A DNA stretch of 64,000 bases from an uncultured Polaromonas sp. (GCA_937863225.1 CALMEI010000074.1:1-64000), one strand, 5' to 3'. Counted from the first letter of the stretch, positions 20,389 to 29,769 are shown. Notes: generated from the sequence alone by a model not told the origin. Numbers and translations are program-made.

Positions 20389-21756
20389 TTGAAAAATAAA
20401 ACAAACAGCCGACCCGCAACGAGCCAATTAACCCACAATTTAACCAATGTGTTGGTCATTGGTGGCGGCGGGCGTGAACATGCTTTGGCTTGGAAGTTGG
20501 CACAGTCGCACAAAGTGCAAAAAGTGTATGTGGCGCCAGGCAATGGTGGCACCGCTTTGGATTCGCGACTCGAGAATGTCAACATCACTGACCCGCAAGC
20601 TTTGTTGGACTGGGTGCTGACTCAAAACATCGCGTTGACCGTGGTGGGACCTGAACAACCGCTGGCTGCAGGTGTGGTGGATATGTTTCGTGCCAAGGGT
20701 TTGCGCATTTTTGGCCCAACCGCCGCAGCGGCACAACTGGAAAGCTCCAAAGCATTTTCCAAATCCTTTATGCAGCGTCACGGCATACCGACAGCCGCTT
20801 ATGAAACGTTTTCTGATAGCACAGCTGCCCACGCTTATGTTGACAAAATGGGCGCACCCATTGTGGTGAAGGCTGACGGCTTGGCTGCCGGCAAGGGCGT
20901 GGTGGTGGCGATGACATTGAAGGAAGCGCATGATGCGATTGACTTCATGTTGCTGGGCAATGAATTAGGTGTGACACACAATGATGGTGAAGCGCGTGTG
21001 GTGATTGAAGAATTCTTAAGCGGTGAAGAAGCCAGTTTCATCGTCATGTGCGATGGGACAAATGTGGTGACCATGGCGACATCGCAAGACCACAAGCGAT
21101 TGCAGGATGGCGATACAGGACCCAATACCGGCGGCATGGGTGCGTATTCGCCCGCACCCGTTGTCACGCCCGATGTGCATGCCCGTGCCATGCGCGAGGT
21201 GATATTGCCCACCATTAAAGGCATGGCCAAAGATGGCATTCCATTCACCGGTTTTTTGTATGCAGGCTTGATGATTGATGCCGACAAAAAAATCAAAACG
21301 CTGGAGTTCAACTGCCGAATGGGCGATCCTGAAACGCAACCCATCATGATGCGCCTCAAAACCGATTTGTTTGATGTGCTGTGGGCTGCCACAGAGCCTA
21401 CAGAGCAGGGCGGTTTGCATGACATTGAATTGGAGTGGGACAGACGCACCGCATTGGGTGTGGTGATGGCGGCTCATGGCTACCCAGCAGCACCACGCAA
21501 AGGCGATGTCATCACAGGCTTGCCTGTTTTGAAGCAAACGGATTACGAACAAGAGCAAGCGACGATGGTTTTTCATGCCGGAACCATGGACAAAGATGGC
21601 AATACGGTTACAGCTGGTGGACGCGTTTTGTGTGTGACCGTGTTGTCCGATTCGGTGAAAAAAGCGCAGCAGCTGGCTTATCAACTCACCAAGTGCATCC
21701 ATTTTGATGGCGCACAATACCGCGAGGATATTGGCTACAAGGCCATCAAGTCATAA
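20389..21756 (+). CDS. purD: Phosphoribosylamine-glycine ligase PurD
   Basis: PurD is the second enzyme of de novo purine synthesis, joining phosphoribosylamine and glycine with ATP. It begins NVLVIGGGGREHALAWKL, has the ATP-grasp core (PIVVKADGLAAGKGVVVAMT, GPNTGGMGAYSPAPVV, EFNCRMGDPETQ) and ends with the small C-terminal domain. The full frame starts with TTG 20389 and has about 20 extra residues; GTG 20449 would give the usual PurD N-terminus. Neither has a strong ribosome site (weak AAGAAAG before the TTG), so the start is open. It is followed by the acyltransferase gene with 20 bases between. Confidence 0.96.
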   Translation: MKNKTNSRPATSQLTHNLTNVLVIGGGGREHALAWKLAQSHKVQKVYVAPGNGGTALDSRLENVNITDPQALLDWVLTQNIALTVVGPEQPLAAGVVDMFRAKGLRIFGPTAAAAQLESSKAFSKSFMQRHGIPTAAYETFSDSTAAHAYVDKMGAPIVVKADGLAAGKGVVVAMTLKEAHDAIDFMLLGNELGVTHNDGEARVVIEEFLSGEEASFIVMCDGTNVVTMATSQDHKRLQDGDTGPNTGGMGAYSPAPVVTPDVHARAMREVILPTIKGMAKDGIPFTGFLYAGLMIDADKKIKTLEFNCRMGDPETQPIMMRLKTDLFDVLWAATEPTEQGGLHDIELEWDRRTALGVVMAAHGYPAAPRKGDVITGLPVLKQTDYEQEQATMVFHAGTMDKDGNTVTAGGRVLCVTVLSDSVKKAQQLAYQLTKCIHFDGAQYREDIGYKAIKS

Positions 21757-21776
21757 AGCGATTTGATATTCACACC

Positions 21777-22418
21777 GTGGCACCATTCACCCAACCTTAT
21801 CCCGTTCAATTTAAGGGCAATTGGCTGGCCAGTCGTATTTTGAAATGGATGGGATGGTGTGTGAAATTTGATGGTTTCCCAACTTTGCAAGGCATTGCTG
21901 TGGTCTACCCGCATACCAGCAATTGGGATTTCCCGGTGATGCTCTTGATGAAATGGGCACATGGCATTCCGGTTAAATTTTGGGGCAAAGACACCTTGTT
22001 CAAATGGCCTTTGATTGGGCATTGGATGCGCTGGTTAGGTGGTATACCTGTCAAGCGCACTGCTGCAGGCGGTGTGGTGGGGCAAGCAGTACAAATCTTT
22101 GAAACATATCAACGAGAAAATGGTTATTTGTGGCTGGGGCTGGCGCCAGAAGGCACACGCAAGAGAATCCCAGGCTGGCGAAGTGGGTTTTATCAAACCG
22201 CTTTAAAAACGCAAGTGCCTTTGTGCTTGGTCAAACTGGATTACAGCAAGCGGGAAATATCGGCGACCGATTTCATGGTTTTGACTGGCGATCAGGTGCA
22301 AGACATGGTGCACATTGCTGCAATTTACAACGGCGTGCAGGGTTTGCACCCAGAGCACGCATCTCCCATACAATTGATAGACCCCAAGCTTTCGAGACAG
22401 GATTTGGTAGTGAAATAA
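21777..22418 (+). CDS. Lysophospholipid acyltransferase-family protein (PlsC-like)
   Basis: About 213 residues with the acyltransferase motif HTSNWD (H-x4-D, about residues 43-48). Then [25 protein letters not shown], and the acceptor motif [21 protein letters not shown]. It would transfer an acyl chain at the membrane to a lysophospholipid or related acceptor. The start is GTG 21777; no better ATG exists before the conserved part. Translation is probably coupled to the next frame, because its stop overlaps an ATG (TAATG at 22416-22420). Confidence 0.85.
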   Translation: MAPFTQPYPVQFKGNWLASRILKWMGWCVKFDGFPTLQGIAVVYPHTSNWDFPVMLLMKWAHGIPVKFWGKDTLFKWPLIGHWMRWLGGIPVKRTAAGGVVGQAVQIFETYQRENGYLWLGLAPEGTRKRIPGWRSGFYQTALKTQVPLCLVKLDYSKREISATDFMVLTGDQVQDMVHIAAIYNGVQGLHPEHASPIQLIDPKLSRQDLVVK

Positions 22419-22495
22419 TGAACGAAAGTATCAGAATAAAAATAAAAATAAGAATAAGAAGTAAAAACCGAATAAGTAAAACGAGGAGACACACC

Positions 22496-23428
22496 ATGCC
22501 AAGCACCATTCACATCACATCGCAGCAGACGATGAAAGATTTTTTACTGAAGTTGCAGCAAAGCATCTGCGACCAAGTGACGCAAATTGACAGCACGGCC
22601 GTGTTTGTGACCGATCCATGGGAAAAACCAATTGGGTCTAATTTACAAGGCAGTGGCATTACCAAGATTGCCGAAGGCGGTGACATTTTTGAACGTGCGG
22701 GGTGTGGGTTTTCGCATGTGTCAGGACCAAGGTTGCCGCCATCCGCTACACAACACCGCCCTGAGCTGGCTGGTGCACCGTTTGAGGCCATGGGTGTGTC
22801 ATTGGTATTTCACCCCCGCAACCCCTATGTGCCCACTGTGCACATGAATGTGCGCATGCTGTCGGCCAAAGCTGAAGGCAAAGAACCCGTGCGTTGGTTT
22901 GGCGGCGGCATGGACTTGACACCTTATTACGGTTTTAAAGAAGATGCGGTGCATTTTCATCAAACTTGCAAAAATGCATTGGCTCCTTTTGGTGAGGATA
23001 AATACCCGTGCTTCAAAACGTGGTGTGATGAATACTTCTTTTTGCACCACCGCAATGAACAGCGCGGCGTTGGTGGCATATTCTTTGACGATTTTTCTGA
23101 CTTGGGGTTTGAGCAAAGTGCAGCCATGATGCAATCGGTCGGCAGCAATTTCATGAAAGCTTATGCACCCATCGTGCTGCGTCGCAAAGACACGCCTTAC
23201 GGTGAACACGAACGTGAGTTCCAACTTTATCGCCGTGGCCGTTACGTTGAATTTAATTTGGTGTGGGACCGAGGCACCCATTTTGGCTTGCAGTCTGGCG
23301 GCCGTACCGAATCCATTTTGTTGTCCATGCCACCGTTGGCAAGCTGGTCGTATCAAAGACCCATCATCGAAGGCTCTGCTGAAGCCAAGTTGTACACCGA
23401 TTTCTTGCCACGGCGTGATTGGGTTTGA
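22496..23428 (+). CDS. hemF: Oxygen-dependent coproporphyrinogen III oxidase HemF
   Basis: HemF converts coproporphyrinogen III to protoporphyrinogen IX with O2, an aerobic heme step. 310 residues, usual length. Landmarks are [31 protein letters not shown]-like [22 protein letters not shown], and the end [29 protein letters not shown] 22496 follows GAGGAG at the right distance. The same frame is open further upstream to ATG 22418, which overlaps the acyltransferase stop and would add a basic 26-residue extension rich in alternating Ile and Lys/Arg. The strong ribosome site favours 22496. Confidence 0.97.
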   Translation: MPSTIHITSQQTMKDFLLKLQQSICDQVTQIDSTAVFVTDPWEKPIGSNLQGSGITKIAEGGDIFERAGCGFSHVSGPRLPPSATQHRPELAGAPFEAMGVSLVFHPRNPYVPTVHMNVRMLSAKAEGKEPVRWFGGGMDLTPYYGFKEDAVHFHQTCKNALAPFGEDKYPCFKTWCDEYFFLHHRNEQRGVGGIFFDDFSDLGFEQSAAMMQSVGSNFMKAYAPIVLRRKDTPYGEHEREFQLYRRGRYVEFNLVWDRGTHFGLQSGGRTESILLSMPPLASWSYQRPIIEGSAEAKLYTDFLPRRDWV

Positions 23429-24054
23429 TGAACGACGAGCAGATCAAGTCACCCATGCGCATAGGTATGTACGGAGGGGCGTTCGACCCACCGCACACCG
23501 CACACATTGCATTGGCGCAAGCCGCCATCAAGCAGCTTAATTTGGACGTGCTGCACATCATCCCGACTGGTTTTGCTTGGCACAAGGCGCAGCAAATGAG
23601 CAGCAGCAGCCATCGCATGGCGATGGCAGAATTGGCGTTTGGCGACATACCCAAAACCAACATTGATGCGCGCGAAATTTTACGCGGTGGCCCTACCTAC
23701 ACGCTGGACACTTTGCATGAATTGCAGGTGCAATACCCCGGTGCGCAACTCTATTTGGTGATGGGGGCTGACCAAGCGGCAGCCTTACCAACTTGGAAGC
23801 ATTTTGATGAAATTGCCAAACTTGCTATAATTTGCGTAGCCGAACGTGCTGATACTTCAGGGCTTATACCCTATGCATCAACTTTGAACAGCCTCCAAAA
23901 CAGTCTGCAATTGCGCGCCATTCACATCGAATTGCCCATCATGTTACAGAGCGCCACTGACGTTCGGAACTTGGTTGCGATGCGCAAACCCTACCAGCAT
24001 TTGTTACCTCCCGCCGTTGTTGCCTACATAGAGGAACATTGGCTCTATATTTAA
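23428..24054 (+). CDS. nadD: Nicotinate-nucleotide adenylyltransferase NadD
   Basis: NadD joins ATP and nicotinate mononucleotide to form deamido-NAD. 208 residues. The nucleotidyltransferase motif is MYGGAFDPPHTAHI (GGxFDPxHxxH), and the C-terminal phosphate-binding segment is QSATDVRNL, where ISSTxxR is the common form. Its ATG shares bases with the hemF stop (TGATG), indicating coupled translation. A later in-frame Met (MRIGMYGG) could also start. It precedes rsfS, the usual partner order. Confidence 0.93.
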   Translation: MNDEQIKSPMRIGMYGGAFDPPHTAHIALAQAAIKQLNLDVLHIIPTGFAWHKAQQMSSSSHRMAMAELAFGDIPKTNIDAREILRGGPTYTLDTLHELQVQYPGAQLYLVMGADQAAALPTWKHFDEIAKLAIICVAERADTSGLIPYASTLNSLQNSLQLRAIHIELPIMLQSATDVRNLVAMRKPYQHLLPPAVVAYIEEHWLYI

Positions 24055-24099
24055 TTTCATTAATTTGATATTCGACATTCACATCAGAAAAGAATTCGC

Positions 24100-24873
24100 A
24101 TGAGCACTTTAAAAACGACCAAAGCCAACAGTTCCGACAGCGCTGCCAAAAAAGACATTCAAAAACTTCAACGTGTGATTGTCGACGCACTGGAAGATGT
24201 CAAAGCGCAAGAGCTCAAAGTTTTTGACACCGAACAGCAAACGGCGATGTTTGAGCGTGTCATCATTGCCAGTGGCACGTCCAACCGGCAAACCCGCGCT
24301 TTGGCCATGAGTGTGCGCGATGCGGTCAGCAAAGCGGGTTTTCCAAAGCCGCGCATTGAGGGCGAAGACAATGGCGAGTGGATCATCATTGACTGCGGCA
24401 CAGCGGTTGTGCATGTCATGCAGCCCATTATTCGCAGCTACTACAACCTGGAAGAACTGTGGGGCGATACACCGGTTCGATTGAAATTCGGCGCTGAAAA
24501 AGTGGCTAAACCGAAAGACGCTGCACCAGCCAAAACATTGACCGCTGCGCAAACCAAAATTGCCAAAGAAGCAGCCGCCAAACCCACTACCTTACGTCGC
24601 TCGAATGCAGCCAAGACAGGCGTAGCAGAAGCCTTCCCATCCAAAGCGGCTATCAAAAAAGAAGCTGCTATCAAGGCCACCAAAGCGGCCACTGCCAAAA
24701 AAGTGCCAGCCAAAAAAGCAGTTCCAAAAAGCAGCAGCGCGAGCACAACAAGCACCAAAGTAACCAAGGTGGTGGTCGGCAAAGACGCCGTTAAAAAAGC
24801 CGTTGCCAAGAAGACGCCTAACAAAATTGCCGTTAAAAAAGCGCCTGCCAAAAAGACTGCTGCTAAAAAATAG
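24100..24873 (+). CDS. rsfS: Ribosomal silencing factor RsfS with long Lys/Ala-rich tail
   Basis: RsfS binds ribosomal protein L14 and blocks subunit joining in starvation. Residues about 20-130 are the conserved domain (LQRVIVDALEDVKAQELKVFD, RVIIASGTSNRQTRALA, EGEDNGEWIIIDCGTAVVHVMQPIIRSYYNLEELW). The family is normally 105-150 residues; here residues about 135-257 form a Lys/Ala/Thr-rich, histone-H1-like tail of KKAPAKK-type repeats. The tail has no predicted fold and would bind nucleic acid. It sits between nadD and rlmH, the common order. A long hairpin follows the stop. Confidence 0.93.
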   Translation: MSTLKTTKANSSDSAAKKDIQKLQRVIVDALEDVKAQELKVFDTEQQTAMFERVIIASGTSNRQTRALAMSVRDAVSKAGFPKPRIEGEDNGEWIIIDCGTAVVHVMQPIIRSYYNLEELWGDTPVRLKFGAEKVAKPKDAAPAKTLTAAQTKIAKEAAAKPTTLRRSNAAKTGVAEAFPSKAAIKKEAAIKATKAATAKKVPAKKAVPKSSSASTTSTKVTKVVVGKDAVKKAVAKKTPNKIAVKKAPAKKTAAKK

Positions 24874-24879
24874 GGTCAG

Positions 24880-24926
24880 AATTGGTGAGCATCAACACGC
24901 GTTAAATTTGCCATGCTCAGCCAATT
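24880..24926 (+). terminator. Hairpin after rsfS (possible terminator)
   Basis: AATTGGTGAGCAT (24880-24892) pairs with ATGCTCAGCCAATT (24913-24926) with one bulged base and a 20-base loop. Only TTTAT-like bases follow, so termination would be weak. The repeat element starts at its 3' end. Confidence 0.45.
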
Positions 24927-24994
24927 TTATATGACAAATTGGCCTGTATGCGGCGTATTTATTGCCTAGAGTGCTATGAAAATTATAGTAATTG
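24925..24994 (-). repeat. Dispersed palindromic repeat, copy 5, carrying the rlmH start codon
   Basis: Reverse-orientation copy. Its AT-rich tail starts after the rsfS hairpin, and its GCTAT...ATAG hairpin reads GCTATGaaaattATAG on the plus strand. The ATG at 24976 within it is the rlmH start. Confidence 0.85.
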
Positions 24995-25458
24995 CCGTTG
25001 GTAAAAGCATGCCTGATTGGGCGCAAACGGCGTGCGACGACTATGCCAAGCGGTTTGTGGCCGATTTGAAATTAGAAATCAAAACCGTTAAAACCGAGCC
25101 TCGACACGTTAAAAGTCCGGGGTCAAAAACACTGGATGCGATTTACGCTGCTGAGCGCGAACGCATCGAGGCTGCCATTCCCAAAGGTGCACGCATCGTC
25201 GCACTGGACGAACGCGGCAGTAACCTGACCACGGTTGCACTGGCCAGCAAATTGAAAAATTGGCAGCTCGATGCGACGGATGTTGCCTTGGTCATCGGTG
25301 GTCCGGACGGTTTGTGTCCTGAATTCAAAAAAGCCGCACACGAACGCATTCGCTTGTCTGACCTGACACTGCCACACGCTTTTGCACGCGTATTGCTGGT
25401 AGAGCAACTGTACCGTGCTTGGTCCATCAACGCGAACCACCCTTATCACCGAGAATGA
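24976..25458 (+). CDS. rlmH: 23S rRNA pseudouridine-1915 N3-methyltransferase RlmH
   Basis: RlmH is a SPOUT-fold dimer that methylates pseudouridine 1915 in helix 69 of 23S rRNA. 160 residues. It starts [15 protein letters not shown] and has the trefoil-knot motifs [13 protein letters not shown] and the C-terminal [18 protein letters not shown]-like [16 protein letters not shown] followed by HPYHRE. The first six codons lie in a copy of the dispersed repeat, which supplies the start codon; no strong ribosome site is visible. The stop overlaps the maf start (ATGA). Confidence 0.97.
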   Translation: MKIIVIAVGKSMPDWAQTACDDYAKRFVADLKLEIKTVKTEPRHVKSPGSKTLDAIYAAERERIEAAIPKGARIVALDERGSNLTTVALASKLKNWQLDATDVALVIGGPDGLCPEFKKAAHERIRLSDLTLPHAFARVLLVEQLYRAWSINANHPYHRE

Positions 25459-26072
25459 TTGATTTTATTTACCTCGCCTCACAAAGCCCACGCCGCAGCC
25501 AGTTGTTGGATCAATTGGGCGTTGCGTACCAGATTTTGGTGGCCGATCAAGACGAATCAGCGGCGGCCGAAGCGCTGGAGATTGCGCTTCAAAACGAAGC
25601 ACCCATGGCTTATGTCAAACGCGTAACCGCGTTAAAGTTAGAGGCTGCTGTGCAGCGATTGCAAATGCGTGGATTGCCACTGGCACCGGTGCTGTGCGCC
25701 GACACCACGGTGGCAATGGGACGTGTGATCTATGGCAAACCCAGCACTGCCGCTGACGCAGCACGTATGCTGCGTGAGTTGTCGGGGCAGACGCACCGCG
25801 TGCTGACTTCGGTGGCGATTGGCTATGGCGCAGGGCATAAAAAGCGTGTACAAACAGTATGCGAATCGCAGGTGACTTTTGCAAAACTGACGCCCGCTGA
25901 CGTTGCAAACTATGTTGCCACAGGTGAACCACTGGGCAAAGCGGGCAGTTATGCCGTGCAGGGCAGGGCGGCAGCGTTTATCGAAAAAATCAGCGGCAGT
26001 TACTCAGGCATCATGGGCTTGCCCCTGTTTGAGACGGCGCAATTGCTAAAGCAAATTCGCTTTAAGCATTAA
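25455..26072 (+). CDS. maf: Maf-family nucleotide pyrophosphatase
   Basis: 205 residues. The family signature [15 protein letters not shown] is at the N-terminus. CADTTVAMG and [33 protein letters not shown] follow; the last is the conserved Maf C-terminal region. It would hydrolyse non-canonical or normal nucleoside triphosphates (dTTP/UTP or m7GTP type) to monophosphates. The start overlaps the rlmH stop. It converges with the aminotransferase gene. Confidence 0.94.
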   Translation: MIDFIYLASQSPRRSQLLDQLGVAYQILVADQDESAAAEALEIALQNEAPMAYVKRVTALKLEAAVQRLQMRGLPLAPVLCADTTVAMGRVIYGKPSTAADAARMLRELSGQTHRVLTSVAIGYGAGHKKRVQTVCESQVTFAKLTPADVANYVATGEPLGKAGSYAVQGRAAAFIEKISGSYSGIMGLPLFETAQLLKQIRFKH

Positions 26073-26078
26073 TCTGCA

Positions 26079-27224
26079 TCAACGGTGCTCTGACTGCACC
26101 AAAACTTGCTCTATCGCAGCGTTCAACGTTGTGACTGTGCGGTCGATGTTTTGCAGTTTTTCTAAACCAAACAAACCGATGCGGAAAGTTTGAAAATCTG
26201 CGCCTTCGTCGCACATCAGCGGTACACCGGCAGCGGTTTGCAGTCCCAGTGCCAAGAATTTTTTACTGGACTGAATGCCTGCATCCTCTGTGTAGCTCAC
26301 CACCACACCAGGAGCTTCAAAGCCTTGGGCTGCCACACTTTGGAAGCCTTTGGCAGCTAAAACCGCACGCACTTCATTGCCTAATTGCTGCTGTTCTGCT
26401 TTGGCTTTAGCAAAGCCATAGGCTTTGGTTTCCAGCATGACATCACGGGTTTTAGCCAAAGCATCGGTCGGCATGGTGGCATGGTAGGCATGGGCACCGC
26501 CTTCATACGTTTCCATGATGTTCAACCATTTTTTCAAATCACAGGCAAAACTGGTGCTGGTGGTGGCGTCAATGCGCGCGCGGGCAAGTTCACTTAACAC
26601 CACAAATGCGCAACCAGGCGAACCCGTCCAACCTTTTTGAGGTGCGCTGACCAGTACATCAATGCCCGTTGCGGCCATGTCCACCCAAATGGCGCCAGAA
26701 GCGATGCAGTCTAAAACCATCATGCCGCCCACGCTGTGCACAGCGTCTGCGACGGCACGCATATAAGCGTCAGGCAAGATGATGCCAGAGGCGGTTTCCA
26801 CATGGGGTGCAAACACCAAATCGGGTTTGTCACGCAAAATCGTGGCAACCACTTCATCAATGGCTGCAGGTGCATAGGGTGATTGTTTGTCTGTACCTTG
26901 CTTTTGCGCTTTTAAAACGTTGCTGGTCGCTGGGATATTGCCCATTTCAAAAATTTGCGTCCAGCGGTAACTGAACCAACCATTGCGCAGCACCAAGACA
27001 TTTTTGCCGGTGGCAAACTGCCGTGCCACAGCTTCCATGCCAAACGTACCACTGCCCGGCACGACGATGGCAGATTTGCCGCCATAAACTTCTTTCAGCA
27101 CGGTGCTGATATCCCGCATCACACCTTGAAAGCCTTGCGACATGTGGTTCAAAGCGCGATCGGTGTACACCACGGAATACTCTAGCAATCCTTTGGGGTC
27201 GTTTGCGGGAAAGAGGTTTGACAA
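26079..27224 (-). CDS. Class V PLP aminotransferase (alanine/serine-glyoxylate type)
   Basis: 381 residues, fold-type I class V. VPGSGTFGMEAVARQF holds the phosphate-binding loop, LDCIASGAIWVDMAATGIDVLVSAPQKGWTGSPG contains the PLP Lys (SAPQKG), and GLFGLEKLQNI is near the end. Alanine-glyoxylate, serine-glyoxylate or 2-aminoethylphosphonate-like substrates are possible. No phosphonate cluster surrounds it except the PhnD-like gene upstream on the same strand, which lies 153 bases away and may be a coincidence. Confidence 0.85.
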   Translation of the reverse strand: MSNLFPANDPKGLLEYSVVYTDRALNHMSQGFQGVMRDISTVLKEVYGGKSAIVVPGSGTFGMEAVARQFATGKNVLVLRNGWFSYRWTQIFEMGNIPATSNVLKAQKQGTDKQSPYAPAAIDEVVATILRDKPDLVFAPHVETASGIILPDAYMRAVADAVHSVGGMMVLDCIASGAIWVDMAATGIDVLVSAPQKGWTGSPGCAFVVLSELARARIDATTSTSFACDLKKWLNIMETYEGGAHAYHATMPTDALAKTRDVMLETKAYGFAKAKAEQQQLGNEVRAVLAAKGFQSVAAQGFEAPGVVVSYTEDAGIQSSKKFLALGLQTAAGVPLMCDEGADFQTFRIGLFGLEKLQNIDRTVTTLNAAIEQVLVQSEHR

Positions 27225-27376
27225 AGTGTGCTCCTGTTATGCGTATTTAATCAGTAAGCTGTGCATTCTAATGGTCATCGATGCCTGGCATCAACAACCC
27301 TATGCAGACCAAGTGATCAGTAGTTTTGTTGTTTGTATCAGCTTTTTACGCAGATAAAAAATCAGCGACAGCGTGC

Positions 27377-28207
27377 TTACAAACCCAGCCAGTTGGTCAA
27401 TGTTTTTTCGACCGCTTCATCACTGACGGAAAAACCTTTGTAGCCCGATGTGGCCAATGCTTTTTTGCCAGCTTCAGATTTGTCGATGTTCAACAAAGTG
27501 TCTTTGATGGTACTGGCTAGACCGGCATCCATTTTGCTGGATACCAACCAATGTTTGATGGGCATGCCGCGCGATTGCGCACAGGTTTTGCCGCCTTTGT
27601 CTTTCCATGCTTTGATAACAGCACCCGAAGCTGTTGCACCGTAGCTGGCAAAATTGTTGTCTACATAAAATGGTACCGCATCTTGAAAACGGGTGACCTG
27701 CACCTTCACATCGCTGGCTGGATTGAGTTTGTTTTCACGCAGCATGGAGCGCGTCATGATGGCTGTAATGGAATCGGCATCGGGGGTGACCAAGGCTTTA
27801 CCTGAAATACTCGCCCAATTTTTAATGGGCTCTTCTTTGCACAAAAAAGACACCTTGTAGTCGGTGAATCCAGTCGTCCATGCCACTGATTTGTAAGTGC
27901 CCGTTTTGATGGCTTCAAATGAAACATGGGCTGGGTGAATGAACGCAATGTCCAATTGGCCTTGTTTCAAGGCGTCACGCAAGCCGTTGTACGAGCTGAT
28001 GATTTGAATTTTGACCGGTTGCTTTGTAGCAGTTCCGATTAATTTGGCAATCGGCGCAAATTTGGCTTCAATTTCTGCGTCGGATGCGCGGTATGTCACA
28101 CCCTCTGTTACCCCAAAAACCAAAGTAGCGTGTGCTGTCACTGTGGCACTGAGGAAAGTTGTGGCAAATAAGGCTTTTGTGATTCGGGTCATTTGGTTTG
28201 ATTTCAT
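27377..28207 (-). CDS. PhnD-like phosphate/phosphonate ABC substrate-binding protein
   Basis: 276 residues with a Sec signal peptide (KALFATTFLSATVTAHA, cleavage near residue 28). The mature part is of the PhnD/PtxB family: LVFGVTEGVTYR, LRDALKQGQLDIAFIHPAHVSFEA. No transport ATPase or permease is adjacent, so it is an orphan binding protein that may serve a distant transporter or a sensor. ATG 28207 or ATG 28192 may start. Binding of phosphate, phosphite or phosphonate is possible by family. Confidence 0.82.
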   Translation of the reverse strand: MKSNQMTRITKALFATTFLSATVTAHATLVFGVTEGVTYRASDAEIEAKFAPIAKLIGTATKQPVKIQIISSYNGLRDALKQGQLDIAFIHPAHVSFEAIKTGTYKSVAWTTGFTDYKVSFLCKEEPIKNWASISGKALVTPDADSITAIMTRSMLRENKLNPASDVKVQVTRFQDAVPFYVDNNFASYGATASGAVIKAWKDKGGKTCAQSRGMPIKHWLVSSKMDAGLASTIKDTLLNIDKSEAGKKALATSGYKGFSVSDEAVEKTLTNWLGL

Positions 28208-28231
28208 AAGTTATGACACAATTTTAATGCA

Positions 28232-28957
28232 CTATGTCACACAAACTTGCAAAAGTGTATCCAAACCACCTGCGTTGATGGCCACCATGGCTTGCTCACG
28301 TACCTTGGGTTTGGCATGGTAGGCGACCGACAAACCACCCGCATCGGCACACAGTTTCATCATTGGTAAATCGTTGGCACCATCGCCCATGGCAATGGCT
28401 TGCGCGGGTGTAATGCCCAATGTTTCGCAGGTAGACAGCACGGTACGGCGCTTTTCCTCACCATCGCAAATTTCACCCCAAGCTTGTGTAATTAGCTTAC
28501 CGGTTAATTTACCTTCTTGGATTTCAAGCATGTTGGATTTGGCAAAATCAATGTTCAAACGCGCTTTCACCTTGTCCGCAAAATAGGTAAAGCCACCACT
28601 GACCAGTAATACTTTCATTCCCACTGCTTGGCAAGCCTCAATCAGTGCTTGGGCACCTGGGTTAATTTGCAGCTGTTGTGTGTAAACAGTATCCAAACTC
28701 TGTGCACTCACCCCTTTCAAAAGCGCCAACCTGCGCCGCAAACTGTCCTTAAAGTCCGTAATCTCGCCGCGCATGGCTGCCTCGGTGATCGCGGCAACTT
28801 CAGCCTTTTTACCCGCCGCATTTGCAATTTCGTCAATGCACTCAATGTTGATCAAGGTTGAATCCATGTCAAACGCGATGAGTTTGAATTGACTCAGCTT
28901 CAAAGGCGGCTTGAAGCCTTGAATGACCAGGCCAGGGGAAATTTCAAAAGAGGGCAT
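28232..28957 (-). CDS. serB: Phosphoserine phosphatase SerB
   Basis: SerB dephosphorylates phosphoserine in serine synthesis. 241 residues, HAD superfamily. Motif I is FDMDSTLINIECIDEIA, motif II LLVSGGFTYFA, the motif III Lys lies in LGITPAQAIAMGDGANDLPMM with the DGAND motif IV. It lacks the N-terminal ACT-type region of longer SerB forms. The 5' leader contains a copy of the dispersed repeat (28962-29032). Confidence 0.95.
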   Translation of the reverse strand: MPSFEISPGLVIQGFKPPLKLSQFKLIAFDMDSTLINIECIDEIANAAGKKAEVAAITEAAMRGEITDFKDSLRRRLALLKGVSAQSLDTVYTQQLQINPGAQALIEACQAVGMKVLLVSGGFTYFADKVKARLNIDFAKSNMLEIQEGKLTGKLITQAWGEICDGEEKRRTVLSTCETLGITPAQAIAMGDGANDLPMMKLCADAGGLSVAYHAKPKVREQAMVAINAGGLDTLLQVCVT

Positions 28958-28961
28958 AGTT

Positions 28962-29032
28962 GTTGCTATGAATATGATAGCTGTATAGGCAATAAATACG
29001 CCGCCTACAGCCTGAAATACCTAATAAAATAT
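28962..29032 (+). repeat. Dispersed palindromic repeat, copy 6
   Basis: Forward copy directly upstream of serB: GCTATgaatatgATAGC, TAGGCAATAAATACGCCG, TACAGCC and an AT-rich end. It lies 4 bases before the serB start on the opposite strand. Confidence 0.85.
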
Positions 29033-29070
29033 GCTTTGACCGAGGTCGGCGTTTGATCTTACCCAGCAGG

Positions 29071-29703
29071 TTAAACCGGTTGAATGCCTTGTGTCGCCAA
29101 AGCGCGTTTGACACTGTCTTTGGTTTGAATGCGGTCAACCATGCTGCGGTAGGCTTTGAGGTTTTCGACGGGGAATTTCATGCCAATGGCCCAGCGCATC
29201 ACCACATACAAATAAACGTCAGCAGCGCTGAATTCGCCGGCGATCCATTCACGCTGTTGGTATTGTTCATCCACCATGGCGAACAAACCCATGATGGCTT
29301 TGCTGCAATTGGCTTTCAGGTCGGCGTGGTTGGTTTCATCTGTGACAAAACGCCCTGGGCCAAACATAGGGCTGAACTTGGGGTGAATGTCAGAGTTGGC
29401 AAAACTCAACCAGCGCATGGCTTGTGAACGTGCGTAGCTGCCTTGCGCGGGCAGTACAGAATTACCCCCCGCTTTTTGGCCGGATAGGTAATCCACAATG
29501 GCCACATTTTGAGTGATGATTTTGCCATCGTCCAATACCAATGCGGGCACAGCGCCCGTGGGGTTGATGTTTTTCATGTAGTCTGCGTGCCCGTCAGCAC
29601 CGGGTCGTGGTGCACGCTGTGGGGTAAATGGAATACCCAATTCTTCAAGGGCGATATGTGGCACGAGTGAACAAGAGCCAGGGGAGAAGTAAAGAGTGGT
29701 CAT
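29071..29703 (-). CDS. Glutathione S-transferase
   Basis: 210 residues. The N-terminal thioredoxin-fold domain begins LYFSPGSCSLVPHIALEELG, as in bacterial beta-class GSTs, followed by NPTGAVPALVLDDG with the cis-Pro and glutathione-binding QNVAIVDYL. The C-terminal helical domain includes FSAADVYLYVVMRWA. The role is conjugation or other glutathione-dependent chemistry; the substrate is unknown. It lies downstream of mfd on the same strand with 66 bases between. Confidence 0.93.
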   Translation of the reverse strand: MTTLYFSPGSCSLVPHIALEELGIPFTPQRAPRPGADGHADYMKNINPTGAVPALVLDDGKIITQNVAIVDYLSGQKAGGNSVLPAQGSYARSQAMRWLSFANSDIHPKFSPMFGPGRFVTDETNHADLKANCSKAIMGLFAMVDEQYQQREWIAGEFSAADVYLYVVMRWAIGMKFPVENLKAYRSMVDRIQTKDSVKRALATQGIQPV

Positions 29704-29769
29704 GGTGCTTCCTTTTTAGATGTAAGTGTTGGGTTGACGAGAGGGCTTATTGTTTCACAAAAGTGGCAG

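Noticed and set aside
23832-23852. GCTATaatttgcgTAGC in nadD as a further repeat copy
   Set aside because: Only the short hairpin matches; the diagnostic TAGGCAATAAATACGCC core is missing.
26079-28207. Aminotransferase plus PhnD-like protein as a phosphonate uptake and breakdown locus
   Set aside because: No transporter subunits or phosphonate hydrolase are near, and the aminotransferase fits alanine/serine-glyoxylate types equally well.
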